NCBI GenBank assembly: GCA_964354375.1
Contig: CAYGZQ010000014.1
Coordinates: forward strand, 33,773 to 71,748
DNA length: 37,976 nt
From: CAYGZQ01 sp964354375 [NCBI: uncultured Planctomycetota bacterium]
GTDB taxonomy: Bacteria; JAJVIF01; JAPKYR01
Reading direction: 5' to 3'
Part shown: positions 1 to 10,400 of the stretch, one piece after another
Layout of the letters: each line of letters opens with the position of its first letter
Numbering within the stretch: the first letter of the stretch is position 1
Position numbers and translations under genes: made by a program
Notes under the pieces: model-generated
What the model was told of the DNA's origin: nothing
What the model saw: the letters and a program-made list of their open reading frames with translations, nothing else
Database searches by the model: none

Positions 1-192
1 CGGAGAACAAAGCACCCATCCGCCCGTCGGAGCGGGCGTATGGGCGCCACAATCAGAGCATCTGTCGATTTCAGGAATCCCGTGGCGCCCGTACGTACGC
101 CCCGAGCCTGACGAGGGGCGTACGGACGGGTGTCTCACGGAGAACAAAGCACCCATCCGCCCGTCGGAGCGGGCGTATGGGCGCCACAATCA
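1..192. repeat. Two direct copies of a 55-bp palindrome-bearing repeat
   Basis: Positions 1-55 and 138-192 are identical, so the repeat period is 137 bp. Each copy holds a hairpin (15-44 and 152-181) with arms CCCATCCGCCCG and CGGGCGTATGGG, one mismatch and a 6-nt loop. Between the copies lies a second long hairpin, 88-103 with 115-130, with one mismatch over 16 bp. No gene is visible in 1-335. The layout resembles dispersed intergenic palindromic (REP-like) elements rather than a coding region. The left part may continue outside the window. Confidence 0.8.
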
Positions 193-335
193 TTGCAGAA
201 GAGCGACGCTCGTTCTGCGCTGGTTGCCGCACAGCCCACGCGTCAATAAAGATATTATTAAGGGAATGAAGTATCATTAAGAGGCGAGGACCCGGGCGTT
301 GATGCCATCGCCTTTTCAAGGACGCGAAAATCTCT

Positions 336-1262
336 ATGAAAAAGCTCACTCTGATTTTTATACCGATCACGCTCATCCTCATCGTCGGATGTACCCGGGA
401 GCTTGCGCCCGGAGGCGAGCGTCCGAAGACCCCCTTCTCATTCGACCGCATCCCGGCTGTGGATTCCCCGGGCCCCCAGAACCCGGGCCAGCTTTCGACG
501 GGCGGGAACGAGGGTCCCGGGATACCGGACACCGGCGAGCCCGGAAATCCATCGGAGGCCGACATCCAGGCGCTCTACGAGGGCGGGCGGGCCGCCCTGG
601 CAAGAGGAGACCTTGACCTTGCCATCGAGTACCTCTCTTCGGTTGTGGAAGCTCAGCCGAAAAATGTCGAGGCCCTGTACAATCTGGGCTTTGCGTACCG
701 CCAGAAGGGCGATCTCGACAAGGCCATCGAGTTCTCGAAACGCGCCGTCGACGCTGATCCGAAAAGACTGTATGTCCACCAGAACCTCGCCTTTGCCTAC
801 GAATCCAAGGGGGAAATGCACCTGGCCATAACTGAGTTCGAGCAGGAGCTCTTGAATCATCCTGACGAACCAAAGCTTGCGGGTGTCGCGGAGAAGCTGG
901 CCCTGATCTACCTCGACCGCGACCTTCTCGAGGAAGCGTTCGATGCGGCGAATCGTTCTGTTAAGCTGGAACCCGAAGTAGCCTCTCACTACGTGGTCCT
1001 GTCGAAGGTCCACCTTGCCAACGGGGCGATCGATCAGGCTCTCGCAGCGCTCGAGAAAGCGGTCAGCCTGGATTCGGAAAACGCCGAATACCGGAAGCTG
1101 CTCGGGGATGCCCTCTGGGACGCCGGACGTCGCGAAGAGGCCCGCCGCTCATATAACGAGGCCGTGACGCTGGATCCCAAGATGGCCGACAAGATTCCGC
1201 CGGAACGTCTCAAGGAGTCCGGTGATTCCGGTACGGGAGCACCTGTCGACAAGCCAATCTGA
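336..1262 (+). CDS. TPR-repeat lipoprotein
   Basis: This is a 308-residue predicted lipoprotein. Residues 1-19 form a lipoprotein signal (KK charged start, hydrophobic core, lipobox LIVGC with Cys19). A Pro/Gly-rich linker reaches about residue 75. About six tetratricopeptide repeats follow (roughly 79-281), each with the usual pattern of small residues, a Gly-Asp-Leu turn and a closing DP (for example ALARGDLDLAIEYL and YRQKGDLDKAIEF). TPR arrays bind partner proteins, so a periplasmic scaffold role on a membrane is inferred. The start is the ATG just before KKLTL, with AAGGA at 318-322, a rather long spacing. It stands alone, with repeats on both sides. The exact partner cannot be read from sequence. 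Confidence 0.88.
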   Translation: MKKLTLIFIPITLILIVGCTRELAPGGERPKTPFSFDRIPAVDSPGPQNPGQLSTGGNEGPGIPDTGEPGNPSEADIQALYEGGRAALARGDLDLAIEYLSSVVEAQPKNVEALYNLGFAYRQKGDLDKAIEFSKRAVDADPKRLYVHQNLAFAYESKGEMHLAITEFEQELLNHPDEPKLAGVAEKLALIYLDRDLLEEAFDAANRSVKLEPEVASHYVVLSKVHLANGAIDQALAALEKAVSLDSENAEYRKLLGDALWDAGRREEARRSYNEAVTLDPKMADKIPPERLKESGDSGTGAPVDKPI

Positions 1263-1303
1263 ATCTTCCCCGGATACCTACCGGTCCTGTCTTCTTCGTG
1301 CAC

Positions 1304-1376
1304 CTTGGTGTCCTTCGTGCCTTAGTGGTTTCTCTTTCCCAACAAGAGTTACCACAAAGGCACCAAGGACACTAAG
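1304..1376. repeat. Large imperfect inverted repeat (26-bp arms)
   Basis: The arms are 1304-1329 and 1351-1376. They pair over 26 bp with three mismatches around a 21-nt loop, and weaker pairing continues outward to about 1291 and 1391. The arms are made of short near-repeats of the type CACCAAGGACACTAAG. It sits between the TPR lipoprotein stop (1262) and the VOC gene start (1423). It could act as an RNA hairpin, but it looks more like a dispersed intergenic repeat, since it lacks a T-run. Confidence 0.7.
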
Positions 1377-1422
1377 AACACCAAGAAGAGAAGAGGACAA
1401 GCGGGACGGAAGGAGAAGAGCC

Positions 1423-1773
1423 ATGCCCAATCCTGTCGCTCACTGGGAAATCTGCGTCAAGGACATCAAGGCCGGAATCGGGTTCTACAAGAGCCTGTTT
1501 GACTGGGAGATTCGGGAAGAACCCGAGATGAACTACGCGATGGTCAACACAGGAGAGGAGCCGGACGGCGGGATCTTTCAGGCGCAGGGCGAGATGAAAC
1601 CCTACGTTACAATCTATTACAAAGTGGAGGACATCGACGCTGTCATTGACAAGGCTGAGAAGCTCGGAGCGTTTGTGATTGCGAGAAGAACGCTGATCAG
1701 CGAGCAGTACGGTTATTATGGCCTGTTCGCCGATCCGGACGGCAACCTCGTCGGACTCTGGAGCAAGAAGTAG
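1423..1773 (+). CDS. VOC-superfamily (glyoxalase/bleomycin-resistance fold) protein
   Basis: This is a 116-residue single-chain protein with the features of the vicinal oxygen chelate fold: HWEICVKD near the start, then IGFYKSLFDWEI, a central GGIF, YYKVEDIDAVIDKAEKLGA for the second beta-alpha unit, and the typical ending LFADPDGNLVGLW. It belongs to the widely distributed VOC family whose members are metal-dependent isomerases, lyases, dioxygenases or drug-binding proteins. The substrate cannot be told. The start at 1423 is chosen because GGAAGGAG lies about 6 nt upstream and the fold begins directly after it. The longer open frame to 1222 runs through the inverted repeat and is not protein-like. 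Confidence 0.9.
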   Translation: MPNPVAHWEICVKDIKAGIGFYKSLFDWEIREEPEMNYAMVNTGEEPDGGIFQAQGEMKPYVTIYYKVEDIDAVIDKAEKLGAFVIARRTLISEQYGYYGLFADPDGNLVGLWSKK

Positions 1774-1827
1774 GCGGGGTCTCCGGTAGAGCGAGGGGAA
1801 TCAAACGAGGCCGCGTTCCTGAGTCAA

Positions 1828-1857
1828 TTGGGAAACAGCGAAGGGCCATGATAGAAT
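1828..1857 (+). promoter_or_regulatory. Candidate promoter for the zinc-ribbon gene
   Basis: TTGGGA at 1828-1833, an 18-bp spacer and TAGAAT at 1852-1857. The -10 matches the one seen before tRNA-Val and the xylulokinase gene. Transcription would begin about 1864, which is why the first ATGs downstream (1904, 1907) or a leaderless GTG at 1865 are the possible starts. Confidence 0.35.
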
Positions 1858-1903
1858 ATCATCTGTGGAATCAGGGTATCTTTCCGAGACTGGGCACTCA
1901 TCA

Positions 1904-2209
1904 ATGATGTGGCTTCTCTTGATTTTCGGTGTTCTCGTGGTGGCCGCAATAGCCACTGTCGCTGCTGTTCTCGTGATCAATGCCAGCAAACAGCGACCTA
2001 CCGTGCCGCCGCAAGGGAATATGCCCCCCCATGACCCCAGACTCTCTGGTTCGCCCGGCCCCGGCTTCCCCCCTCAGCAAGCCGGCGGCTTCCCGCAGTG
2101 CTTTTGCGCCAGATGCGGCTCCGGCTTACCCGGCGACTTCGCTTTCTGCCCCTACTGCGGCACACCGCTCAAGCCAGGCGCTCCGCAGGGGCCTACGCAA
2201 CAGCGGTAA
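1904..2209 (+). CDS. Small membrane-anchored zinc-ribbon protein
   Basis: This is about 101 residues. It opens with one strongly hydrophobic segment (MMWLLLIFGVLVVAAIATV and on to about residue 27). A Pro/Gly-rich linker follows. Near the C-terminus is a four-cysteine zinc ribbon, CARCG then CPYCG separated by 12 residues. The arrangement (membrane helix, flexible spacer, terminal ribbon) is common in bacterial zinc-ribbon membrane proteins of unknown role. Neither possible start has a clear ribosome site. GTG at 1865 would add 13 polar residues, and I prefer the ATG at 1904 next to the membrane helix. The gene faces the minus-strand barrel gene tail to tail. No specific function can be given. 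Confidence 0.65.
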   Translation: MMWLLLIFGVLVVAAIATVAAVLVINASKQRPTVPPQGNMPPHDPRLSGSPGPGFPPQQAGGFPQCFCARCGSGLPGDFAFCPYCGTPLKPGAPQGPTQQR

Positions 2210-2289
2210 ATTCCCCAGTCTGGAACGATGGTTCTTGACGACAATCCGAGTCTGCGAATCCTGATTATGTAGCCATGCCCAGACAGAGA

Positions 2290-2313
2290 AGGGGCACGGC
2301 ATCCCGTGCCCCT
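2290..2313. repeat. Perfect-arm palindrome between convergent genes
   Basis: AGGGGCACGG at 2290-2299 pairs perfectly with CCGTGCCCCT at 2304-2313 around a 4-nt loop. It lies in the 140-bp gap between two convergent genes (stops at 2209 and 2350). It could stop transcription from both sides, although the T-run is poor. Short GGGGCACGG palindromes of this type are often dispersed in intergenic DNA, so REP-like status is equally possible. Confidence 0.65.
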
Positions 2314-2349
2314 ACAAAGAAAATTGCGCATTCAGGCGCGGCTCAGCAG

Positions 2350-4371
2350 CTACCTAAGCATCTGCACGAGCATTATCCGGTACGTGTGCTCGGTGTAGTC
2401 ATCGACATCGTCAGCCCGCTTGTCATAGTCGATGTAGCGCACGTAGGTCTCGATCGCAAAGTCCGACCCGAGCATCCATCGCATCCCGACCTCGGTCGTC
2501 TCCCTGTCGGAATCGTACGTGTCGGGCTCGCCGTCCGATTCGGCGCTCTCCCATCGGGACCATAAAGTGAACACCCTTGAAGGCGGAGTGTAGGAGATGC
2601 GGGCCGAATACCTGTCGGTTTCCGTCGAGCGGTCGCCCGTAGAATATTCATTCTTAGAATTCCCGTACAGAAGATCGACCTGGAAACCTCGCTGCCACCG
2701 GGATGTCAGCGTGACCGTTATCGTGTCCTGCGCGCTGCCGCTGACCGAGCTCGAGTTGCTGGTTCTGTCGCCGGTTCGCCAGTCGACCCTTATGTCGTTG
2801 CGCGCCCCGAGCATCTCAAAGGAATGCGAAAGTCCCAGGTTCACCGTTTTCATCGAGTCATCGATCCAGCCGGTCTCGCCCTCGGGCGCATCGTTCGATC
2901 TGTCCTGTTTCTGCAGGCCGACTGTGATTGACGGTCCTCTGAGCCCGAATCTGTACCTGACCTGCCCACCGTACCTGAGCGATGTCGTCGTGAATTCCAG
3001 GGTGTCGTTCACATTGTTGTGGAATTGCTCCAGGAACATTCGTCCGGTCAACGCACCGCGCCACATGTTCACGCTGTCCTCAAGACCCCATGTCTCCCGG
3101 TCGTTCTGTAGCGACAGTCTGCCCAGGCTCCTGAACCCGGGATCGATGAGCTGCCATCTGAGCTTCAATGTGTGACCCTCAAACCTGTATCTAGCCTCGA
3201 CTTCCTCAGCCTGCGCACCGGAGACGTCCTCCCGACCCGGATCATCGAAGTTGTAGTCGCTTTCCGCCCACGCGCCACGGACCGTTCCTCTCCCGTCATC
3301 GAATTGCCACTCGAAATCCGCGCTCTTCACGGTGTTGCTGCCGGGATTTCCGGCACCCTCGATATCGGGCGGTCCTTCCTCGCCCCTGAGCACGTTGAAT
3401 CCAAGAGAGAACGGGCTGTCTTCCCACAGACCCAGTCTCCCGACCCACAGGCGCTGGTCTCCGACACCCCTGTTTATCGGGCGGCCCTGGTCATCGAATC
3501 TGGATTCGGTCTCGCGTCTCGCCTCCCCGTGAGCAGCGTGGACGGTGACAGGCCCGAACGTCCCCCATCCGTACGCTCCTCTCACCCTCATGCCGTCAAT
3601 CACAAGCGTTCCAAGCCTGGGGCTGGTGTCCCCGACAGCGAAACCGTAACCGGCCTCGCCCACGTTGAAAAGGTAACGATTTCTGGGCTGCTCGTACTTG
3701 GTGTCGTCCGTAGTAAGATAGAAGCGGAAGTTGTAGTCAGTTCCGCCAGACCTTCCCCTGCCGTTCAGGTCGAAGATCGATGTGTTGTCCGGCTCCTGAC
3801 GCAGCCTGGACCCGAGACCCTCCAGGTCCACCATCATCGCGTCCATGCTCGCCCGACCGTTCAGAGTGAAGAAATCGCTTGTGAACCGCCCCGTGACCGG
3901 GCTCACCGGATGAGGGCGGCGCGGCGCGGCGCCAAGATCGAAAAGCGACCTCGGGGTCGGAGTGACCGGTACGACTCCCCCCTGCCTGACCGCGAATTTC
4001 TGCTCCGCCACCAACTCGCGCTCAGGTCCTCCAACCTGCGTCATGAACACTTTGACACTGTGATCGCCGGCCGGAAGCATGCGGTCGGGGTAGTAACTGA
4101 ACGTGAGCGCGTCCGGGTCCCACCTTGCGCTGACGGGTTCTTCATCGAGAAGGATAAGGTAGAAAAAATCCGGACCGACATGCTGTGAGTCGATCCTGAC
4201 CAGAATGAGCGTATCGAGCGGGGGCACGGGCTCGTCCGCAGGCGGCTTGAGTATAGTGGCGATTTGGGAAGCGCTTTCGTCCTGCGCAAGGATCGGCTGA
4301 GCCCAGGCAGCCGCCAAAAGGATCGCGATTATCGGAGTCAGTCTCCTCAGAAATCGTCCGAAGAAGGGCAT
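2350..4371 (-). CDS. Predicted outer-membrane beta-barrel protein with N-terminal Ig-like domain
   Basis: This is a 673-residue exported protein. Residues 1-29 are a signal peptide (basic FLRRLT, hydrophobic core, cleavage near ILA-QD). Residues of about 45-135 look like a beta-sandwich, followed by a Pro-Thr hinge (VVPVTPTPR). From about 150 to the end the sequence is Gly/aromatic-rich with alternating hydrophobic and polar residues in short strands with acidic loops, as in large outer-membrane barrels (for example YNFRFYLTTDD, LFNVGEAGYGFAVGD, TEVGMRWMLGSDFAIETYVR). No TonB-box or plug is evident. GGGAGGGGG lies just before the ATG. It starts 69 bp after the stop of the giant gene, so the two probably share a transcript. 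Its role as pore, anchor or exporter of that protein is an inference. Confidence 0.8.
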   Translation of the reverse strand: MPFFGRFLRRLTPIIAILLAAAWAQPILAQDESASQIATILKPPADEPVPPLDTLILVRIDSQHVGPDFFYLILLDEEPVSARWDPDALTFSYYPDRMLPAGDHSVKVFMTQVGGPERELVAEQKFAVRQGGVVPVTPTPRSLFDLGAAPRRPHPVSPVTGRFTSDFFTLNGRASMDAMMVDLEGLGSRLRQEPDNTSIFDLNGRGRSGGTDYNFRFYLTTDDTKYEQPRNRYLFNVGEAGYGFAVGDTSPRLGTLVIDGMRVRGAYGWGTFGPVTVHAAHGEARRETESRFDDQGRPINRGVGDQRLWVGRLGLWEDSPFSLGFNVLRGEEGPPDIEGAGNPGSNTVKSADFEWQFDDGRGTVRGAWAESDYNFDDPGREDVSGAQAEEVEARYRFEGHTLKLRWQLIDPGFRSLGRLSLQNDRETWGLEDSVNMWRGALTGRMFLEQFHNNVNDTLEFTTTSLRYGGQVRYRFGLRGPSITVGLQKQDRSNDAPEGETGWIDDSMKTVNLGLSHSFEMLGARNDIRVDWRTGDRTSNSSSVSGSAQDTITVTLTSRWQRGFQVDLLYGNSKNEYSTGDRSTETDRYSARISYTPPSRVFTLWSRWESAESDGEPDTYDSDRETTEVGMRWMLGSDFAIETYVRYIDYDKRADDVDDYTEHTYRIMLVQMLR

Positions 4372-4440
4372 AGCCCCCTCCCGTCAGCTTTCATTCAAGA
4401 ATAACACAAAACAGGCAAATCAGATAACTGCTATAAGTGC

Positions 4441-7400
4441 TCACTCGAATTCCGCTTTGACCGCCTCGAGCTGATCTCGAAGCTGCTGCAACTGCGAAAG
4501 CAGTTCCCCGATCTCCGCATCCCTGGTTTCGATGGCCTCAGTCCATTCCTCGTAGAAACCGTTCAGGACATCGACAGCGGCCCCGAGACCGGCCTTCCTG
4601 CCCGACGCTTCCTGAAGCCGCTCAAGGGCTTCGGCGAATCTCTCCGTCGCCTCGACCACGGCTTCCGGCAGAGCCCAGTCCCCAAGTCCACCCATGCCGG
4701 CCTCCTCAAGCGCAGCCTGGTTCTCCTGCAGCCAGGCATCGATTCCATCGCCCGCGCCATCGGGGAAGCATATGACCCACTCGCCAACCGTCCTGGACTC
4801 ATACCCTTCCGGCGGATTGAGCGAGTTTTCGAGAATGAAAGCCCCGTCCGGAAGAGTCCCTGCGATTTCGTCGAGACGGTCCGTCGATTGGACCAGGTCC
4901 TGGATATATGCCGCAAGCGCAGTTGTCGCGTCATCAAGTGCGCTCGCAAGCTCACCACAGGCCTCCTGAGCCATTTGAAGCTCGTACGATGCGCCTTGAA
5001 GCTCCTGAGCAGCACCTGCAAGATCGCTCTGAATGCCCTCCGCAGCGCCGCTCTGGGACCCGCTCCAGTCGTCCATACCTGAGGAACTCTGCTGCCGATT
5101 TTCGCCCCCTGAACCGCCTGAATTCTCGGAGCGGCCCTCGATTTCGGCCAGCCCTCCGTCCGGCTCGAGCCTTTCGTTCGCGCATTCCTTCGGATGATCG
5201 TTAATGCATTTGGCTCTGTCCATTATGCAGTTGAAATAGTCGTCAACCGCCAGGTTGTATGCATCGCAGGCGGACAGCGCGGCGTTATATGCCATTGCTT
5301 CGGCGGACTCCGCCAGGGCCAGTCTCGAATCAGCCTGCAAAGTCGCGTACTTGGCGTCGTCCAGAGCTTTGCGAGCCTTCTCCAGTCGCTGCTTCGCCTT
5401 GGCGAGCTCGGCGCTCATGGCCTTGATCCCATCGCGTACATTCGGGAAGACCTTCTGGAATTTGCCGAGGTTGTTGAAGTACAGCGTAATCCCGGATTCG
5501 GTCACCGACTGGGATCCGGACGCCTGCGTCGTGCCCACGCCGGTTCCCGCAAGGGCTTTCGCAAGGAAGTTGTCAAGAAGCGACTGCAGATCAGTGACCG
5601 CCTTCTGGGCTTCATCGAATTCCGCCTGTGCCTTGGCCTCATCTTCCTTGGCCTTCGCATATGCGTCCTCCGCCTGAGTGAGAGCGACAAATGCTTTCGC
5701 CCAGGCATCTATCGCGGCGTCCATGACCTTCTTGGCCTGGCGCACGGCTTCGAATTCCTTTTCGCAAGTCTCGCACGGGCATTTCCCGACCTGCGGCTCA
5801 CCTTCCCCGGGCGCCTGTCCTCCACCTGGTGCTCCGGGCACACCTTTGTCGCCTCCGATCTGTCCTCCCTGACCTCCGCCAAGACCCCACTGGTCGTTAT
5901 ACTCCGTCTGTCGTCGCAAGCAGTCATCGTAAGCCCCGCCTGCAATGTCCACGAGAAGCTGCGCCGACTCCACTTGCAGCCACGCCGTGTCAAGGTTCGC
6001 GCTCGCGGCCTGCATAGCCTGCGATGCGGCGTCGCGTGCGGCTTCGGCAAGAGTAAGCTCGAGATTCGCATCCGAGAGCAGACCCTCAAGATAGGAGTGC
6101 TGTTCCGCGAATCCCGGATCGGACGGATCGAGAGCGTCGAGGGCCGCTTCGATCTGACTGACCTCAACGGAGGCGTCCGCAAACCGTCCCTCCGCCTCGT
6201 CCAGATAATCAAGGGCATACTCAAATGCGCTCTGAGCAGCCTCCAGCGCAGCTTGAGCGTTCGCAAGCACCTCCTGCGCGAAGGTGTAGGAGTCTTGCTC
6301 GTAACTGCAGTCGCAGGCGGGAAGTCCGGGCTCACCCTCGGTCGGAACTGTGGGGAGGCCCGGTTGATATGCCCCGGTCTCTCCCTCAGACCCTTCTGCC
6401 TCATGAGGAGCGACATAAGGCGGACAGCCGTTCATGATGTGACACAGCTTCTGTTGATCAACACAGCCATAGTATGAATCCGTCGCCATCGCCTTAGCGA
6501 TCTCGGCCTGACCAACCCTGGATTGCATCTCAGTAACCTGGTTCTGGTCGGTCAGAAGGACGGCCTGGAAATTGTCGACCGTCATCTGCGCCTCGAGCAG
6601 CGCCTCGTCGGCCTGCATTGCCCCAGCCTCGGCATCGGCAAGCTGTTGGGCGAACTCGTCGATCAAAGGCATCATCGCTTCGAAAATCGCGCTGAAAACG
6701 TCGGGATCGCTGAAGTAGATATCGACGCCCTTGTAGCTGAAGTGATTCGAGTTGTGGTCGGGGGTGCTCCCCACCACATCGGAGAAAACGTGCATGTCGA
6801 CGAAAGTGTCGAGCTGGTATCTCAATGCATCGCGGCTTGCCTCGGCGGCGTTTGCAGCGGCCCGGGCTTCGAACAGGTACTCATTCGCCTGATCGAGCGA
6901 CTCCTTCAGATCCTCCAACTCTTCCCGGGCAAGGGCCAGGTTGGATCGAGCGCTGTCCCCAGCTTCCTCGGCGTCATTGACGGCCTGCCATTCTCCGGAG
7001 CAATCGCCGCACGGACATCCTCCTCCCGGCGCAGAGCCGATTCCCGTATCCGCGGGCTCGCCTGCCATCGGCGGACCCTGTGGGCCGCCCTCAAAGCCGG
7101 GCACCCCGATTCCGCTGCCGGTCTGCCCTCCGGGAAGCTGCCGGAAGCAATCGTAGTTGGCCCATTCCAGCCAGGATATCTGCGCCTGGGCGTCGGCCTG
7201 ACGCTGCAGGCAATCATTCAAAGCGGTAAGAGCATTCTGGTGCGCCGCCTTCGCCTCGGCGAGCGCACCGGCAGCCGCGGACGCATCATCCTTTGTCAGG
7301 TCGAGAGCTTGAGACGCCTTGTCCACCGCATCCTCGGCTTCGGAGAGATCCTGCTCAGCGGCCTCGAGAGCATCCCATATGTTCTGATACTCCCCGGCAA

Positions 7401-10400
7401 ATGTCTCCATCGCCTTGTTGACAGCCTGCGCCCCGGCCTCCCCGTTGTACCAGACGCCGATTGCGCCTCCGAAAGCCTCCATGTAGCCCCAACCCTCGCC
7501 GGGACTTGTGAAACTGAAATTCGCCGGGTCGACATGCATGGAGAAGAAATCCCGACAAGCCTGCATTGCGTCGTTTACACCGTCCTGGGCTTTGTTCAAT
7601 GCAACAACGGCCGACGCATAAGCGCTCGACGCACTTTGACAGGCCTCACTTGCGGCCACATAGCGCCCGTCAGCCTTCAACAGCGCATCGACCGCTTCCT
7701 GCAGGGCAGTCGCTTCGCCGCCGCAGCCCTCCTCGATCTCATGTTTCAGATTCCACCATTCGGACCATGCCGCCCAGCACGGCTGGTTGTCCCAAGGAAA
7801 GACCAGAAGAATCGAGCATTCCGCAGCCGAGCCGCCTATGTCGGCCTTCAGCTTGAGCCTTCCATGGCTGCCCGGATCAAGCTGCATCTCGCCGAGGAAT
7901 ACTCCCCCGTTGTAGATTTGCACGAGAAGGTCGCTCGGATTCATGCCTCCGCCGATGAAATCGCGAGGAGTGACGTTGACCCCGAACTCGATCGCCGCGG
8001 GTCCGAAGTCGGGAGCGGGATTCGAGCCGCTGAACTGCATGCCCGCCATGTTCAGACCGATCGGTACCGATCCCGCATCCTCGTCGATGATGGTGAGAGA
8101 AAACGAAGTGTTCGCGCCGATGCTCTCGGCAGCCCTGGACGATATCACCAGGACCTCAGACACCATTCCGCATCCGTTGATGGTCTGCTCTTCGGGAACC
8201 CACAGAAGGTCGCCCTCGATCGGAGGCAGCGGCGGCGCTCCGGGAATTCCGCCCTCTACGCAAAACACCCATATGTCGCTGTAAACAGGCGCCAGGGGAC
8301 CCACGGTCACGCCGGTGCCCGGCATCGCTTCCGGAATCGCCTCTATCTGCCACATGTAAAAACCGGCCAGTTGCTCGGCTGAAGGGGGATACGCGATATA
8401 CGTGTCGGTGAGACCGGTCTCGCGCCACACAGGGGTATTGGATACTGCCTCCTCCGCCGACTGGCTGGGATAGACCGGGCAAACCGTGAGGGTGTAGCTT
8501 GGCCGCCATGTCTCAGGATATCCCGGGCAGCCGTCCGCATAGCTCGCCCACTCGAACAGCGGGAACGCGGTGTCGCAGCCGCCTAGGAGTTCGGCCGCCT
8601 CGGTGGGAAGACCCGCCGGGTCGCCGTACATGGAGGCCGGAATGAAATCCGCCGACGCGCCGGGCCCGAGAAGATCGACCGTCAGACATCCGGGATCGAC
8701 GGACACATACTGCATGCCCGGCGTTACGATTGTCACACTCACCGCGACCGACGCTTCGTCTCCGGTGACCGTGTCCTGGGCGATCATGCTGCCCATGAAA
8801 ACGCCGCCGCCGTCCGACAGTAGCTCCACATCCATCGGGATTGTGAAGATCACGGTGACTTCCTGCGATTCCTGCGCGCCGAACTCGCCGATAATTGACG
8901 GGGCGATCTCTACGCTTTCGGGTGAGATCGTGCGACCGTCCGGGCTCACCAGGTCCGTCATGCTGATGACCACATTTTCGTAGCCGCCGTCGCCCGTATT
9001 CAGGATGTGACCGATCGCGGTTCTCTCGACCATCTCGCCCGCCAGGCCCTCATACTCGATCAACACATCGATAAGGGTCTCCTCCCACTCGAGGAATCCC
9101 TGAGGCTCGGCGCAATCGATGACCTCGAGCGGTGGGGCAATGCCGTCCTGACCGTCAGGATTGATGACCGTCAACCCGTACAAGCCCGCCACCGCGTCGT
9201 CCCTTACCGACAGCGTTATCTCGATCGTCCCGCTGTCGATGAACAGAGTGCTCACATCGTAGATTGCATCGGTCGGCATCCCGTCGTAGCTGAACTCGGC
9301 CACGATACCGGGCTGGAAGAACTGGCCCCAGAGCGTCAGGACCTCGTTCACAGCCCCTATGCACACTTCGGTGGGAATAAGGTTTCCGGGCTCGGGAGGA
9401 TTCACCGGAGGCTCGATTTTCTCGAGCACCTCGAAGCAATCCGTAAGCTCGGCCTCCTGGCTGTCGGGATTGGTCACCCTGACGCTGTAAAGCCCAACCG
9501 GCGCATCATCGTGGACCGTCACCAACCCGTTGATCAGATTCTCCGATGAGACATCCAGCGACAGGTCGAAAAACGTGCCGTCCGGGAAGAACTCGGCGAT
9601 CGCGCCGGTCTGGAAATCCTGTCCGATAATGTTGAAATCGAAAATGTCACCCTGATAGGCCGCGTCCGGAACGACCGAATCGATCACCGGCGGCGGCAGG
9701 GGCGGCTCTTTGTAGAGCACTTCAAAACCGCCGACCGCGATGTCTTCCCCCCCGTCGGGGTTCGCCACAACAACGTCGGTGAAGCCGGGAGTCGCGTCCC
9801 AGTCGATCTCCATGAAAACATCAAACGAGGACGCGGAGCCGAAGATCAGTTGCGTAATATGGATGCCCGGATGGCCGAAGTCTACGGTCAGGCCGTCCTG
9901 GAAATCCTGGCCGGTAAAATGCACTTCCAGATCCGTATCGCCCTGATAGCCCTGGGGGGGATCGATCGTGAAAATCGCGGGCGGAACTACGGGAGACTCG
10001 GTCACCTCAAAGCCGTTGACAAGCGTATCGAATTGCAGATCGACGTCGGTGATGGTCACGTCCCTGAACCCAAGGTCCGCAAGGGGATCGATCGTGATAT
10101 TCGCGTCGATCTGGTTGGGGGCCGCAACGTCGAAACTGTTCACCGCGATCCCGGCGCCGAAATCCACCTGGCTCACGAAATCCATGTTCTGGCCGGTGAT
10201 GATCACATCGAGCGTCTCGCCCTGCACTCCCTGACCGGGAACCACGTTCTCGATCGACAGAGGTCCGATCACGACCTCAAACCCGTTCGGGAGAAGGTAG
10301 TCGCCCACAGGACTACTCACGTCTACATCTCTGAACCCGAGGGCGGCCGACTCAAGGATGTCCAGCTCGACATCCACCTGGTTCGCTGAAGTTCCGGTTA

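Noticed and set aside
1-192. CRISPR array
   Set aside because: There are only two copies, 55 bp long with an 82-bp gap that is itself a palindrome, and no cas gene; a REP-like element fits better.
224-258. Promoter before the TPR lipoprotein gene (TTGCCG and TATTAT)
   Set aside because: The two hexamers are 23 bp apart, too far for a normal sigma-70 promoter.
3172-4188. 338-codon open frame antisense to the barrel gene
   Set aside because: It has no recognisable motif and no ribosome site, while the minus-strand frame shows a signal peptide and barrel pattern.
4441-7800. SMC or myosin-like homology of the coiled-coil part
   Set aside because: There is no ATPase head and the protein has a signal peptide; similarity would come from Ala/Glu composition only.
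5194-8382. Long open frames antisense to the giant gene (5194-6477 and 6523-8382, +)
   Set aside because: They are mirror frames of high-GC coding DNA, with low-complexity Arg/Leu-rich translations and no motifs; the minus-strand protein shows clear repeats and a signal peptide.
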